From contig CM028335.1 in the NCBI GenBank assembly GCA_016647705.1, forward strand, positions 558,001-622,000: a DNA stretch of 64,000 bases, in the 5' to 3' direction. The DNA comes from Eucommia ulmoides (taxonomy: Eukaryota; Streptophyta; Magnoliopsida; Garryales; Eucommiaceae). Shown here in pieces: positions 46,528 through 58,269 of this stretch. The first letter of the stretch is position 1. Each line of letters begins with the position of its first letter. The notes beneath the pieces were generated by a model. That model saw only the letters and a list, made by a program, of their open reading frames with translations, did no database searches and was not told the origin of the DNA. Position numbers and translations under genes: made by a program.

Positions 46528-48916
46528 ATGGATAGTTGGAGGAGACGCAAGGGAGGAACTTACGGTCAAGAAGTGCAGAGAACAAGATCGTGGAACAGAA
46601 AACCGCCTCTGAGTATCTATTTCTTCTCCCTTTTAATTTTCTTTCTGTATTCTCTGTGTCTACATTCTGTTTGTTCAATGGCCTTTTTTTCTTTCTTTTA
46701 ATTTCTGTATGTTTTTTGTGAAAAAGAACGAACATTTTCCATTGCAAAATTATCTTTCAAATTTGAGCATAATTGCAGTTGATGATTAGAATTTAATATT
46801 TCAACCCCTTAGAGGTTTTTAGGTTGGGGTTCAAAAAGTGATGAACTATGGAAGCTTGAGCACTAGAGGGTTTTATAATTCTGTAGGCAATAATTTTGTG
46901 CTGTTTTTACCCATTAATTCACTCATTTTCCCCTAATGCTTTCTCCATATTTATGGTTTATTTATTTATTTTACTCAAATCATATCGATTGTCGAGTTTC
47001 TTGTTTGTTTTTGGATACATGTTATTAACTCCCTTTGCAGCTTTTACTTTTTAATGGATGTTTTAGGTAGTTCTTACTTCTTAGTGATACTTTATTCTGG
47101 CTGATTGATTGGAAAATCTTAAAGTGGTTGTTGGCATTCATATCCGTAGTTCTTTTATAAGAATTTCAACATAAGATAATATTTTAGTGATTGAAAATCG
47201 GCCTCAGGATGTGTGTTGCGTTTATGAAGAAAGAGTGAGGAATTTTAACAAAAAATGGCGGGTATGCTGAAAAATTTGTAAGTGATTATGTGTAAATCGG
47301 ATATTGGTTCCCATTTCTGTATCAGACCGTTATAAACAGTTTCAATTGTCATTTTTCTCCTCTTCATCTCCTAAAAATTCCAATCAATCAGATTTTTCTA
47401 TATTTTTTGTCGTTTAGGGTTTTGCCTATCTCATATGAGCGGTCTACTTGAACCAAGTGTTCGTCTTTGTTTCCTTATTTTGTGCTGGAAAGCCGCATAA
47501 ATAGCCTCTGTCGTTTGCTGTCTTATGCATTAAAAAGAAACTTAACTCCTTCTATTCTAATTTGTTGTTCAATCTCCTTTGCTAATCGATAAGAAAAAGG
47601 TTATTCTGTCTTCTTTTTGTCGGCCTCACCTCATTATTCTTGTCTCCGGTGAATCATATTTTTCAATTTTTTGTCGTCTATGTTAAATTTGTTTCTTATT
47701 CTATTATATTGCATGAATGCCCTTTGTCATTAGCATATATAAGCATTAATTTAAACAATAGTGAAGTTCCCCCAAGTGATATCCCCATTTTTTATCCCAA
47801 GGAATATGATTGAGGATTGCCGACATTGTTGTATTAATTTGTACCGTACAACTACGTAAGGGCGATTGAGATAAAAATTCTGAATATGACCAAGTATCGG
47901 TAGCATTGTTATATTAGTCAGTCCTCTACAACCACGTAAACGCTTTGAACGGGGATTGCTAGCATTGTTCTATTAGTTTGTAAAATTATATAAAGTCGCG
48001 TGGGATAAGACTGTCGATGGCCAGCATTGGGTCATTGGATAAAAATTTGGGATATTACTGCTCTCTCTCTCCCTCCCCCCCCCCCCCCCTATTAGTTTCC
48101 ATATCAGTTCATATTTTGCTAAATTTGATTTTTTTTGTTTAAGCTGGCATTTGGCAACCGACAGTTCCCTCATGGGAGAAAATGTTTTGCAAGAAGGTCG
48201 GTTTAATTTCATGGCAGAAGATCTTGGAGAGCAAGAAAATCATGCACCTCTTCGATAAAGTTGTAAACTGGAATGACTCGGCGGGAGAAGAGGCTTTCAA
48301 CAACGCCAAGAGCCGTTTCTACGCAAACTACCGCGGTCTTCCCTGGGACACACCGTTGCCCGATCCTGACACATACATAGATGAAATCGATTGGGATTCA
48401 ATCACCGACCCCAAGCTTCTCGATGACTTGGAGGACGAAGCTGCACTCCCGTATTCCGAAGACCACGTCGTGATTTTCGGTGACTCGCTCGTCCCTGAAC
48501 AACAAGGATTTTCGAGCTCCGGCTGGGGAGAAATCGAGGAACCAAAAGTTGCACCGACGAACGTGTTTCCGGACGATGACAACAACAACAATGCGTGGGC
48601 GCAAAATTGGAATTGGAATCAGAATTACGGGTATTGGGATGCGAATGGATGGGGGCAGAATGGTAATTACAACATGTGGAATCCGAATCAATGGGGATAC
48701 GGCTGGAACGGTTCTTGGAGTTGGGATCAAAACTGTGGAACATGGTATGTTAGTAACGGGAACAACGAAGCGAGGCACAAACCGGCAAAGTTCCAAGGCT
48801 ATGATCAACAACAGCGAAGCCATGGATGGAGGAACGGGAAGAACAAGAAGAAGGGCGATTTCGTCAATCAAGGACAGATGACGACAGGGCCGCAGTTGGG
48901 AGTCGGAACTTCATGA
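46528..48916 (+). CDS. Asn/Trp/Gly-rich protein of unknown function (gene W)
   Basis: Two exons, 46528-46612 and 48144-48916, join in phase 1 to give 285 aa. Exon 1 encodes a basic start (MDSWRRRKGGTYGQEVQRTR). Exon 2 begins with a Trp-rich segment (GIWQPTVPSWEKMFCKKVG), followed by DKVVNWNDSAGEEAFNNAK and an acidic stretch DPDTYIDEIDWDSI. I recognise the N-terminal layout as a plant-specific family of unknown function but cannot name it. The second half is low complexity, rich in Asn, Trp, Gly and Tyr (NWNWNQNYGYW), then a basic tail. That composition resembles aggregation-prone, RNA-associated regions, which is only an inference. No signal peptide or membrane segment. A damaged copy lies at 58838-59430, next to the DC1 gene. 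The gene looks intact. Confidence 0.85.
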
Positions 48917-48957
48917 ATTTGTGTTGATCGGTAGTTTGCAGTTTTTTCGTAGTAGTT

Positions 48958-49292
48958 CGTTTTTTTTTTTTCTCCGGAAATTATGAGGGTTTTTTTTGGG
49001 GGAAGGGTGTAAATTCAGCAACAGCTTTTTAAAATGTGGTTCTTTTGTTGATTAGGTGTTATTGGTTTTGGTATGTTGTAATGTATATATAGGAATAATT
49101 TCAATTTTCAATTGTAATGACATTGATATGGTTAAATTAGCTTAAAAAAATGAGACCTTTACATCATATTTGAATCTCGATTTCAATTTGATAAGGGATT
49201 CGTATAATTTTTTTGTCGATGCAGTTTACGGGGTACAATATATTTTTTGTAAAGTATAAAGTTGTTGTATTGTATTTATTTGGACTCCAAAT
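48958..49292 (+). other. Gene W 3' UTR and downstream spacer
   Basis: After the W stop come T-rich and G-rich stretches (tttttttttctcc, ttttttttggggg) and 'tgtaatgtatatatagg', a plausible polyadenylation area around 49075-49140. The same 3' UTR text recurs in the W fragment at 59200-59430, supporting common descent. Confidence 0.55.
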
Positions 49293-49664
49293 CCCATCCT
49301 CTTGCTTTTGCCAAACCCGAATGAAACTTCGAGGGCGACTTTTGTGGTGAATCTATTCAAATCATCACGGAATCTTTGAGTGCATGCGATGTGTTAAATA
49401 CAAGATGCACTATTATCCGCAGCATTATTAGACTTCCGTCTTTGACCACCGGCATGGGTATACAAGTCCACGACTCTTTGGGGGCATTAAAACAAATAGT
49501 TGAAGGTTGGTTGAAGTAAATGTAGTAGCTTGAGTTAAGCAATTATCATGTGTCTTGCATAGTCTGTAATTGCATTGAATAAACGAACTTTCAAATTACT
49601 TATGTTTCTTGTTTTTTCTTTAACTCACATGACATTGAATGTGATAGGTGCATATATTATATTT
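49293..49664 (+). pseudogene. DC1 gene 3'-end fragment
   Basis: Matches the last 150 bp of coding sequence and the 3' flank of the DC1 gene at about 58113-58545, starting 'cccatcctcttgctt'. The reading is damaged by small deletions, and 'gcgacttttgtgg' and 'tgcgatgtgttaaata' remain recognisable. Everything upstream of the final DC1 module is missing. It is a relic of a second DC1 gene directly downstream of W. Confidence 0.88.
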
Positions 49665-50780
49665 TGAAGCGACTATAAATACTGAGTTGCATCCCGAAAA
49701 TATACATACTTGAAATGCGCTGAACGAAATTTTTTAATGCAATTTTCTTATCACTGACTCTCGTCAGAATTCACTCCAATGATGGTGGACGAACTCTAGG
49801 GCTTGGGAATGACGCTTGCTAAACACTCACCATGTTTAGCAGTATTACACAAAATTGAATTATGATGAACAGGAATCAAAATCATGCGAGAGAGAGAGAC
49901 TTAAGTTGACCAGGCTAACAATTCATGCAAATGGTAACATAACGTACTAATTTTACTTTTGGGTGGCATAATGTAACTTTAATATTCAATTTATGCAGAC
50001 TAATATTTTTGTTTGGTCAATGAAAAGGTGAAAAATGGATATTATTAATGTTGTATGGACTAAGTCCCTTTTTTCTTTACCCAGCGAGAGGGAGAGAGAG
50101 AGGAGAAAATGAAAATGAAATGAAAGCATTTTTAACACTTTATACACCTAAAGTTTGTCCATTATTTTATTTTGAATATTTTTTTTTGTTTTTACTTTTT
50201 TTTTTTTAATTTCGTTTTTTGTTAATTTTAATTTATTTAATTGTTGTAATTTAAATTTAAAAGCGAGATCAAATGGGCGATCGAATAAGTTAAAAAGTTT
50301 GATTAGTTAAAATAGTAACTGGTTTGATAGACCAAATTTAATTTTTGATCTAACGAATGGAGTATATTGTCGATCAAATTGAATTTGGCCGACCAAAAAA
50401 TTGAATTTGGTGTACACCGGTTGTATTGTTTTCTTTACCAAGAGAAATTGAATTTTCTCTTGGTAAAGAAAAAAGGGACTTATCTCGGTGTTGTGAACAC
50501 CGGGACTAGGTCCCCAACACACAAACGGTGTTACCGTTTAACACCGTTTATATTATTTTTTGGTCTCGGCATTTTGAACGCCGGAACCAAAAAAATTAAA
50601 ATAAATAAATAAATTAAGGTTCCGGTGTTACGAACACCGAGATAGTTGGCTCTCGTAATAAATCTAAATATGTGTTGTCAGATTTTTTTTTGAAAAAAAA
50701 TATTTATTAGGTGAAGAATTCATTGTTAACCTCGTTTCCTTTTTCTTTTCTTTATCATTTTATTTTCCTTTTCCCTTTCA
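49665..50780. other. Spacer with a short perfect hairpin
   Basis: No gene. A near-perfect inverted repeat at 50431-50470 (TTCTTTACCAAGAGAA / TTCTCTTGGTAAAGAA, 8-nt loop) is followed by several short palindromic phrases of 'aacaccg/cggtgtt' to 50640. These may be decayed termini of a small element. Confidence 0.5.
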
Positions 50781-51258
50781 TGTATCGAAGCCCTCTCTCC
50801 ATCGCCGCTCGTTGTTGCTCGCCATCGCCACCGCCGCCGCCGCGTCGTTCATCAGCATCTCCATCGCGGTCATTAGCATCTGGAATCATGGATTCGATTC
50901 TGTTTTCAATCGATGTGTTCTGCGATTGGAATCAGAATTCTTCATTTGCTTCAGGAATGGAAGAACACTGCTCTGCTCGTTATAGATATGCAGGTAATTT
51001 CAATCCTTTTTTTTTTTTTTTTTTCTTTTTCTTGAAATTGATTTTGTTTTTGCTTATGTCTTGTTTGGTGTTCTGGAATTAGAATTGAAAATGAGTAAAA
51101 ATCCAAAAAATTTGGGTTCATTCGGTTCATTTTGTATTTTCAGAAGGATTTCATATTACCAGGTGCTTTGATGGTTGTGAATGGTGGTGAAGCTATTGTG
51201 GCTAACGTTGTAAAGGCCGTTGAGGCTGCTAGAAGCCAGCGGCATCCTCGTTGTTTTG
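50781..51258 (+). pseudogene. Isochorismatase-family gene fragment
   Basis: The piece 51144-51258 sits between a good acceptor (tttgtattttcag) and donor (g|gtaccc). It reads KDFILPGALMVVNGGEAIVANVVKAVEAARS (described here as KDFILPG, GGEAIV and KAVEAARS motifs), the start of a cysteine-hydrolase/isochorismatase fold as in plant ureidoacrylate or nicotinamidase-like enzymes. The catalytic Asp region upstream and all downstream exons are missing. The preceding open frame (50781-50994) is Ser/Pro/Arg-rich, ends at a possible donor in phase 1 and does not join in frame. This is a captured fragment, not a working gene. Confidence 0.65.
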
Positions 51259-51496
51259 GTACCCATTTATGTCTCCATTTCGCCTCTATTTTCTTGTTCA
51301 CTTGAACTTGACTGTTTTATTCATTTTAGGATTTTCATTATGTTTCTTGTTTTAAACATAGTTAGATGATGATTTATTTCTTGTATTGTATGAGTGTTTT
51401 GTGTCTGTTTTTGTGTAAGAGAACTTCCTCTGTAATTGCTTCATTTTTTTTGGATTCAGGAATTGAAAAACCATTTTTCCTCTTTGTTTTGCTCAG

Positions 51497-52018
51497 GCGC
51501 AAATCCCATGAGGCTACTCTATCTAAGCAGAGAGAAGACTTGAGAGAATAGGAAAGAAAGTTGCAGGAGGGAGAAGAGAGGTTGGCTGAGGGTCGAAGAT
51601 TGTTCAATCAAAGAGAGGAAAGAGCAAACGAGACTCATAAAATCTTGAAGCAGAAGAAAAACGCTATTGAAGATGCACAAAAGAAGATAGATGTAGCTAA
51701 CTCAGACCTGAAAAAGAAAGAAGACAGTATTACTAGCTGGCTAGCCAAATCAACTCTTAAGGAGAAACTTGATGCCAGAGAAAAGGTAAGTTCTTAGTTG
51801 GGATTCATAAATGAAAAAGCCAGTTGTTTTTCTCGTTTTATGTTTTTTCTTTTTCATGGAACTCCCAACAGGTTGAGATTCAGAAACTTTTGGACGAACA
51901 TAACAGCATCCTGGATGCCAAGAAGCAGGAATTTGAGTTGGAGATCGACGAAAGGAGGAAATCTCTGGACGAGGAGTTCATTACATTTGCTGAGAAACAC
52001 AAAACTTGCAAGAACTGA
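51497..52018 (+). pseudogene. CRWN/NMCP-like coiled-coil gene fragment
   Basis: Two exons, 51497-51785 and 51872-52018, with an intact intron between them. They encode a coiled coil with [39 protein letters not shown] and [15 protein letters not shown], the central rod of plant nuclear-matrix constituent proteins (CRWN), which form the plant nuclear lamina. Full-length members are about 1000 aa; only about 145 aa remain. An in-frame TAG at 51549-51551 stands where the family has Trp, and the frame ends at TGA 52016-52018. Retained introns mean it was copied from genomic DNA, not mRNA. Confidence 0.82.
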
Positions 52019-52145
52019 GAAACAAAGGTCTCATGGCTCTTGAAGGTTGTAAATAGTTGTTGAGATGAAAAATGGGGACAAAGAAGCAGAAGTGAGGGTC
52101 TTTTTTGGAATAAATATTTTGTTATGTGAAAATGTTGATTGTTAA

Positions 52146-52603
52146 GGCCCCGTTTGGTAACCGTTTCCGTTCTAGAATTTCCCATTCCATTCCTAGATTT
52201 TTGGGAAGTCTGTTTGGGAATAGCGTTTGGTAATTTTTGTTTTCGTTTCCATTCTATTTCCATTTGAGAATTATGCTCATTTTTTTTTTCTTAAGAAATG
52301 AGAAACAAAAAAAAAATTGTTTCTCATAATTCTTATTCCATTCCCAAAACCAATTTTACTGTTCATCCGCCGGCCGACAACTTTCCACCGGCGCCGCCGT
52401 CCATCTCTGGCGACCGTCGCCAGTCACCTCCGGCATCAGCAGTCGGTCACCGCCGCCGCCAGACACTTGACAACTTTCGGCGCCGCCGGCCGTCTTCCAT
52501 CGCCGTCACCGTCATGATTCTACTATCAAGAAGGAAACAAAATTCCCATCCTATCCCCATCCCACTGCTGGAATGGAAGCAGAAACGGTTATCAAACGCC
52601 ACC
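52146..52603. mobile_element. PIF/Harbinger-type MITE, 458 bp
   Basis: The left end GGCCCCGTTTGGTAACCG pairs with the right end (reverse complement GGTGGCGTTTGATAACCG), flanked by TAA on both sides (52143-52145 and 52604-52606). The interior contains a GC-rich stretch (gccggccgacaactttccac) and no transposase. Inverted termini and a 3-bp TAA duplication fit PIF/Harbinger. Confidence 0.85.
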
Positions 52604-52691
52604 TAAATGGTCTTGTGGTTTGCGAATGTAAGTCTAAGGCTTGTACTTTGTGTTTTTATAGGATGACTTTAAGTTCTCTTATCAAATGTTA

Positions 52692-53664
52692 GGTTGCGTT
52701 TTGGTAAGGAAATTCTAGGAGGGATTTCATTTAGGTAGAGGATTTGTAAATATTTTTTTGACAAATCCCTTATTTGGGGAGTGGAAGGATTTGAAGAAAG
52801 AGGATTTATCAAATTCTTTGGGGGGTGAAATGAAGGATTTTGAAATCCTTTTGGGAGAGGTGTAATTTATGAAATCCTTCCTGTTACTGAACATGTTTTT
52901 CATCATCTCTTCTCCGATCGCCCCTGACTAAGGTCGATTCATTCTTCCTTTTCGTTGCCATTCTTCCATCTTCGCTCTTCCTCTTCGCATATGAAGGTCG
53001 ATTCGGAGGTTGGCCGTTGTCCGAACATCGTTTAGGGTCGTCGTCCGTCGTCGTCTTCTGCTTCAGAGGTTGGCCGTTGTTCGAACTCGTTGTCTCCTAG
53101 GGCCTTCGAATACAATGACGATTTTGTCTTCAAAATTGAAATCGATTGCAAAAACGATTTTGAAATCGAAATCGAAATCGAACGACGATTACGAAATCGA
53201 AATCAAACGACGATTTCGTCTTCGAAAATCGAAGCAGATTTGGGTTTTGACTCTATTTCGAACGACGATTTCGTCTTTGAAATCGAAATCGAACGTCGAT
53301 TTATGAAGGTTGTGTTTGCAGATTAGGGTTTCGACTCTATTTCGAACGACAATTTCATCTTCGAAATCGAACGTCAATTTGTGAAGGTTGTGTTTGGAGA
53401 TTAGGGTTTTTCTTGAATTTGTTTTTGGATTTGGTTGAATTTGTTCTTCAATTTGTTCTTGGATTTGAGTTTGGTATGTGGGTTTCTGTTTTTGTTCCTA
53501 TAAATTCTATTTTGTTATGTTTTGTTCCCATAATTTGTTGAAATTTCACGTTCAAATGCTTCGTCAAACTATTATCCAAACAAGAGATTTATGAAATGAA
53601 CATATTTCAAAATTTAGGATTTTGAAATCCCTTCATTTCATAAATCCCTTACCCAAACGCAATC
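52692..53664. mobile_element. PIF/Harbinger-type non-autonomous element, 973 bp
   Basis: The left end GGTTGCGTTTTGGTAAGG pairs with the right end (reverse complement GATTGCGTTTGGGTAAGG), flanked by TTA on both sides (52689-52691 and 53665-53667). The interior has a minisatellite of 'gaaatcgaaatcgaacgacgatttcg' phrases around 53150-53400. No transposase. It starts only 88 bp after the preceding MITE. Confidence 0.85.
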
Positions 53665-54520
53665 TTAGGGATTATATTCTTGGAAGGGGAACAAATTGCC
53701 AGAACTCGCCTAATCTGGGGGTGGTGGTGGTTTGGGGTGGGCATGATAGATATGATACTTTTGATTGTCAAATTCAAATTGTATTTTTGTTGCTAAAAAT
53801 CACATTTAATCAAATTAGATATTTAATGTAAAATATGTACTGTTTATATTCAAGATGTCAATATTTTTAGATATTTATTTTTAATTAATATTTATTTTTT
53901 TGAATTTGGTGTAATTTGATATCTATTATATTTAAAGAAATAAAGAAATAACTAATTAAAAAAAATAATTGTTGAGGAAACAATTATAAAATAATGGTGT
54001 TACCCAATGTAATTTTGTTTCCAGAGGGAAACAAAATTATGTGGTTACCAAAATCGATTCTGCTCCTAGAATGAAACAAAATTTTTATCACATTCCATTT
54101 CATCCCAAATGAGATGAGAAAAGTGGAAACACTAATGAAACGACACTAGTGCTAATATTAAAAGATTTCAGGAGGCATTTTCAACCATTTTATTAGATCC
54201 AACGGTTGAAATCAAACAAAAATTTAAATTTTTATAATTTAATATCATATAATATCCCTAACAAACTAGCAATCTATCCCAAAATATCTCACATAAATCT
54301 ATATAATAAATATGATATAAAAATTTTTGAAAAGAGTCACCCAAAAATTTCACCCCCACTTCTAAGATTGTTAAATTAAATTATTTTTTTAGCCCTTTTA
54401 AATTTTACATTTATAATTATGGTCCTTTTTTTTTACACCTATAAATTAGATAATTAATATAGTGTCTTTAGCCACAAGAAATCTCTAGTCAATTCTACAA
54501 GTATTGATAAATATAACTGT

Positions 54521-54770
54521 ATAATCAACTATAAAAATAGATACACTATTTTTTTTTTTTAAATTGTGATTTTAGCTTTTAAGAGCACATATCTTGAAGG
54601 TTTTGAAAGCAAACAGAATAATAATTGTTTTTGCTTTTAAAACGGAAAAGCAACATTAATTCATCTTTTTAACATCTCTTTTAAGATGGTATGTTAGCAG
54701 ATACAAACGCTGAAGTGTAAAGAATGACAAAGAATAAGCGGTGCAGTGTGGAGAATGCTAAAGAATAGAA
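54521..54770. repeat. Duplicated DC1 upstream region, copy 1
   Basis: The run 'ataatcaactataaaaa', 'aaattgtgatttt', 'gttagcaga' and 'tgtaaagaatgacaaagaataag' recurs in the same order at 55891-56150, just upstream of the DC1 start. A third, partial relative ('gtgaagaatggcaaagaag') lies at 55650-55700. Copy 1 has no DC1 coding sequence after it. Confidence 0.72.
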
Positions 54771-55890
54771 ACGGTGAAAAAGGATGATGAACTTTAGGAG
54801 GACAAAATATTGCGAACGACGCTCACCCAATGTTTCCATGTAATCCATCATGCCTAGAGAAGTAATCCCACATACAAGAGGTTTCTTGATCTGCATAGTT
54901 TAATCAGCAGATCTTGTCATTATCAATATTAATGTATTATAATGGTTTTCCACGTTGAGTTTTCTTGAATTCCATGGTGGTTCTAATTCTAAATTCTGAT
55001 ATTAAAAGTAAATCTAACAGTACCACATTGGTCGAGTTGTCATTAAGAAAACAATAGAAATCGAAAGCAAATGAGGAACAACTATACCTTTTGGCCTGAT
55101 GTGTACTTGGGAATGGTGTGTTCTAAATCCAGTATGATCGTCAAGATCATTCAGTCGAGTTGATATCATATGTCGTGTAGTTTTATAAAAAAATTGATTT
55201 GAAAAAACATTTTCGTAATGGAGAGGTGATTATTGCAAATTCAAACTTATCCAGAACAATAGATAGAACAGACCACTTTGAATTTAGTCAGTTTAAATTA
55301 ACTTATCGTCTGATTTTATGGAACTGGAATTAGAAATGATCGCATCTCAAAATCTAAATTTGCATGTGTCCAGTCAACATTTGAATACGAATAGTTTTGT
55401 GAGAGTGAATAGGAATCGACATTTTTTTTGTTTCTCAGATTGTTAAAGAATTCAGGAAATAATTAATCCTAAATTACTTCCAAATTTTTTTGGAATAGAA
55501 ATGTGTTTACCAAATGCATTTCTATACATTAATATTCTCAAACTTTTGGGAGAGGGAACAAGAATTAGGGAACTGAAACGATAACCAAATGGGTCCTAAA
55601 CTCTCACAATTCTTATTTGTCTTTAATCTCCTTTGCGAAATTGGAGATGTGTGAAGAATGGCAAAGAAGAAGAGGTGGAGTGTGAAGAATGTCAAAGAAT
55701 GATTCCATATGCTTTGTGATTGTGAGGAAAAGTTCTATCTTAAGGCTTCGATAATGTGTAGCCAAACACAACCTTATTTTCTAAATAATTTCAATTCTAT
55801 AGAATTTGTGCTAGTCTGTATAGGCATCATTTAATAACTATGAAACTACGATTCAGGAATTTTATCGAGCACTTGGTGGCCATGGAAGTG

Positions 55891-56150
55891 CAATAATCAA
55901 CTATAAAAACAAATAAATTAATTTAAAAGAAAATTGTGATTTGAGGCTATAAAAACATATATCCTAAAGGTTTTAGAATACTAAGGGCTTTTGCTTTTTT
56001 TAAAAAAAAGAAAAGCAAAATTAATTCCTAAGGCCCCCATCTCTGCTGTTTTGTTAGCAGAAAGTTCACGCCACTACCTTTAGCTTAAACATGGTGAAAT
56101 GTAAAGAATGGCAAAGAATAAGTGGTAAAGTGTGAAGAGTGGCAAAAAAT
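55891..56150. repeat. Duplicated DC1 upstream region, copy 2
   Basis: See 54521-54770. This copy ends about 110 bp upstream of the DC1 start codon and is probably part of its promoter. Confidence 0.72.
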
Positions 56151-56258
56151 GATTCCTTCTGCTTTGTCATTGTATAAGACGACTCTTTTGTCTGCTTTGT
56201 GATTGTATCCAACTTATTCACATAACATTTTAATTGAGAGAGACAGAGAGAGAGAGAG

Positions 56259-58269
56259 ATGGAGATGCATCATTTTAGCCACCACGATCATCCATTGATG
56301 TTCACCGAGGAACAAAAGTACGATGACGACGAGAGTGTCTGGTGTTGACTTACCCATCTCTTTTGGCAATCCTTCTTATAGTTGCAGTCTTTATTATTGT
56401 AACTTCAAGCTCCACAAGGTGTGCGCTGAGTTGCCAAGGGAGATCAAAGAACACCCACTGCACCCCAATCACACTCTCACCCTCCTTCCAAAACCTCTCT
56501 ATGGAGACTCAACTTGCATTTGTAATGCCTGCAGGACAAGTAGATGGAAGAAATTCACCTATAATTGTAAATCTTGCAACTTTGACCTCGACCCATTTTG
56601 TGCCCTTCCTTCAACAATGGGGCAGTTTCTCGAGTTGAAGCACCCAAGCCACCACCACCCGTTGACTCTTCTAACCGTAGAAGCGTTGTTCCTTTGCAGT
56701 GGTTGTGACATAAAACACAGTGAAGGCCACTCCTACCTTTGCACCACATGTTATAGATTCTGGATTCACCAAGACTGCGCTTTGTTGCCGCCCACCATCA
56801 AACGTCCTGATCTTCACGATAATCACCCCCTCGTTCTTGCCTTTTCCATTCCAGAGAAGTATACGTCTTTCAATCACTATTGCAACATATGCGGTTCTTA
56901 CACGTGGGGAGGCAAATGGATGTATCATTGTGGTGAATGCTGGTACCTTGCACATGTGAAATGTGTAATTGGGAACAGAGAGCCACTCGGTAACTCCTTC
57001 ACACATCTCTCTTTTCTATTCTTTGCTTCCAATTGACTAAACTATTATAACCTTATTCAATTTTGAGGTCATCCTAATAAGAATTTAAATTTCATGTTTA
57101 TATTTTTCTCTTCTTCTCGATTTCTTTCAAAAGATCGTGGCAAAGAAACAGGTTATGAATGGAAGACAGAAGATATTGATGAGTCGAAACTTATTCGCTT
57201 GCCAGTGATTGATGAATCAAGTTGGATTATAAACCATTTTCCCAAGAAAACGATAATCGAAGGCGCCAAAACAACAAAACATGATGATGATAAGGTCATC
57301 AACCATTTCAGCCACCCTGATCACCCACTCATCCTTTTCAAAAATCCAAAAAATGAGGAATTGAGTTCCGACCTGATGCATCACAAGAAGAATACTACTA
57401 TTGCTAGTCCTAGTCCTAGTCCTAGTACTAGTACTAGTGGTGGTAGAAAGTTTTGTAGTGGGTGTTTGCAGACAATCTTGAAATTAACTCCATATTATGG
57501 TTGTGCTTACTACCTCCATCAAGATTGCGTCTTCTTACCTACCGAGTTACTACAACATCCACGTCATCCAAAACACCTGCTTGTGCTTCTGCCCCAGGCC
57601 CCCCATTTTCTTGGTGTGTTCAAATGTCATTGTTGCCAAATATGGTGCAATGGATTCACCTACGGCTGCAATACTTGCGAAGACTACTACTTGGATCTTA
57701 AATGTGCTTCTCTGCCAACCGCCATCACCCATGAAGCTCACTTTCCCAATCATCCCCATGTTCTTGTTTTGAGTGCAAGTGAGCCTTATACTTGCCGAGC
57801 ATGTGAATACAAAGTAACAAAACCATACAAGTACAAGTGCAAGAGTTGCAATTTCGAGATAGACATGTTATGTGTCCAATTGCCACACACCATTGAGCAC
57901 CGTTACGACAAGCACCCTTTTGTGCTCACCTATTGCCCTCTTAAGGATCATCCCGATGAGTATTTCTGTGAAATTTGTGAGGAACAGTTGAATCCTCAAT
58001 ACTGGTTCTACCACTGTATCGAGTGTGACCAATCCATTCACCCCTTCTGCTATTTTGATCGAGAGGACAATCTAAAGTTCGGTGGCACCATCAATGTCAA
58101 CTGCCACCCCCATCCTCTTGCTTATGCCAAACTTGAATGGGACTCCGAGTGCGACTTTTGCGGTCAATCTATTACGATGAAGGAGTATGTCGACAACTTG
58201 GAGTGCGTGCGATGTGTTAAATACCGGGTGCACGGTTATTGTGTGAAAGAACGTGTACGGAAGAATTGA
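56259..58269 (+). CDS. DC1-domain (Cys/His-rich C1-like) protein, 5' frameshift
   Basis: DC1 proteins are large plant-specific families of zinc-binding Cys/His modules related to C1 domains; some act in stress signalling. Exon 1 ends at 56989 (phase 1) and exon 2 is 57134-58269. From the ATG at 56323 the product is 600 aa. Modules show HPxHxLxLL spacing, CxxC pairs and C-terminal HxxC: LYYCNFKLHKVCAELP, CNACRTS..CKSCNFDLDPFCA, CSGCDIKHSEG..CALLP, CNICGSYT..CGECWYLAHVKC, CHCCQIW..CASLP, CRACEYK..CNFEIDMLC and CEICEEQ..CDQSIHPFC. The better family start is the upstream ATG at 56259, but that frame hits TGA at 56346, and about 10-11 bp seem to be missing there compared with the copy at 60186. 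The 56323 start may rescue a product lacking the first half-module. Confidence 0.85.

Larger units (their letters stand above)
53668..56258. other. Intergenic with DC1 promoter-like duplications
   Basis: No gene. It contains relics of PIF-type MITE sequence (for instance 'aaacgataaccaaatgggtcc' at 55578) and duplicated DC1 upstream segments described separately. The part immediately before 56259 should contain the DC1 promoter; a GA-rich leader lies at 56236-56258. Confidence 0.5.

Noticed and set aside
53010-53326. Frames with Glu-Ile-Glu and Lys-Ser-Lys repeats
   Set aside because: They are readings of the aatcgaaatcgaa minisatellite inside a PIF-type element.
55480-55605. Another PIF-type MITE ending 'ataaccaaatgggtcc'
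   Set aside because: Only one terminus was found and no partner or duplication could be identified.
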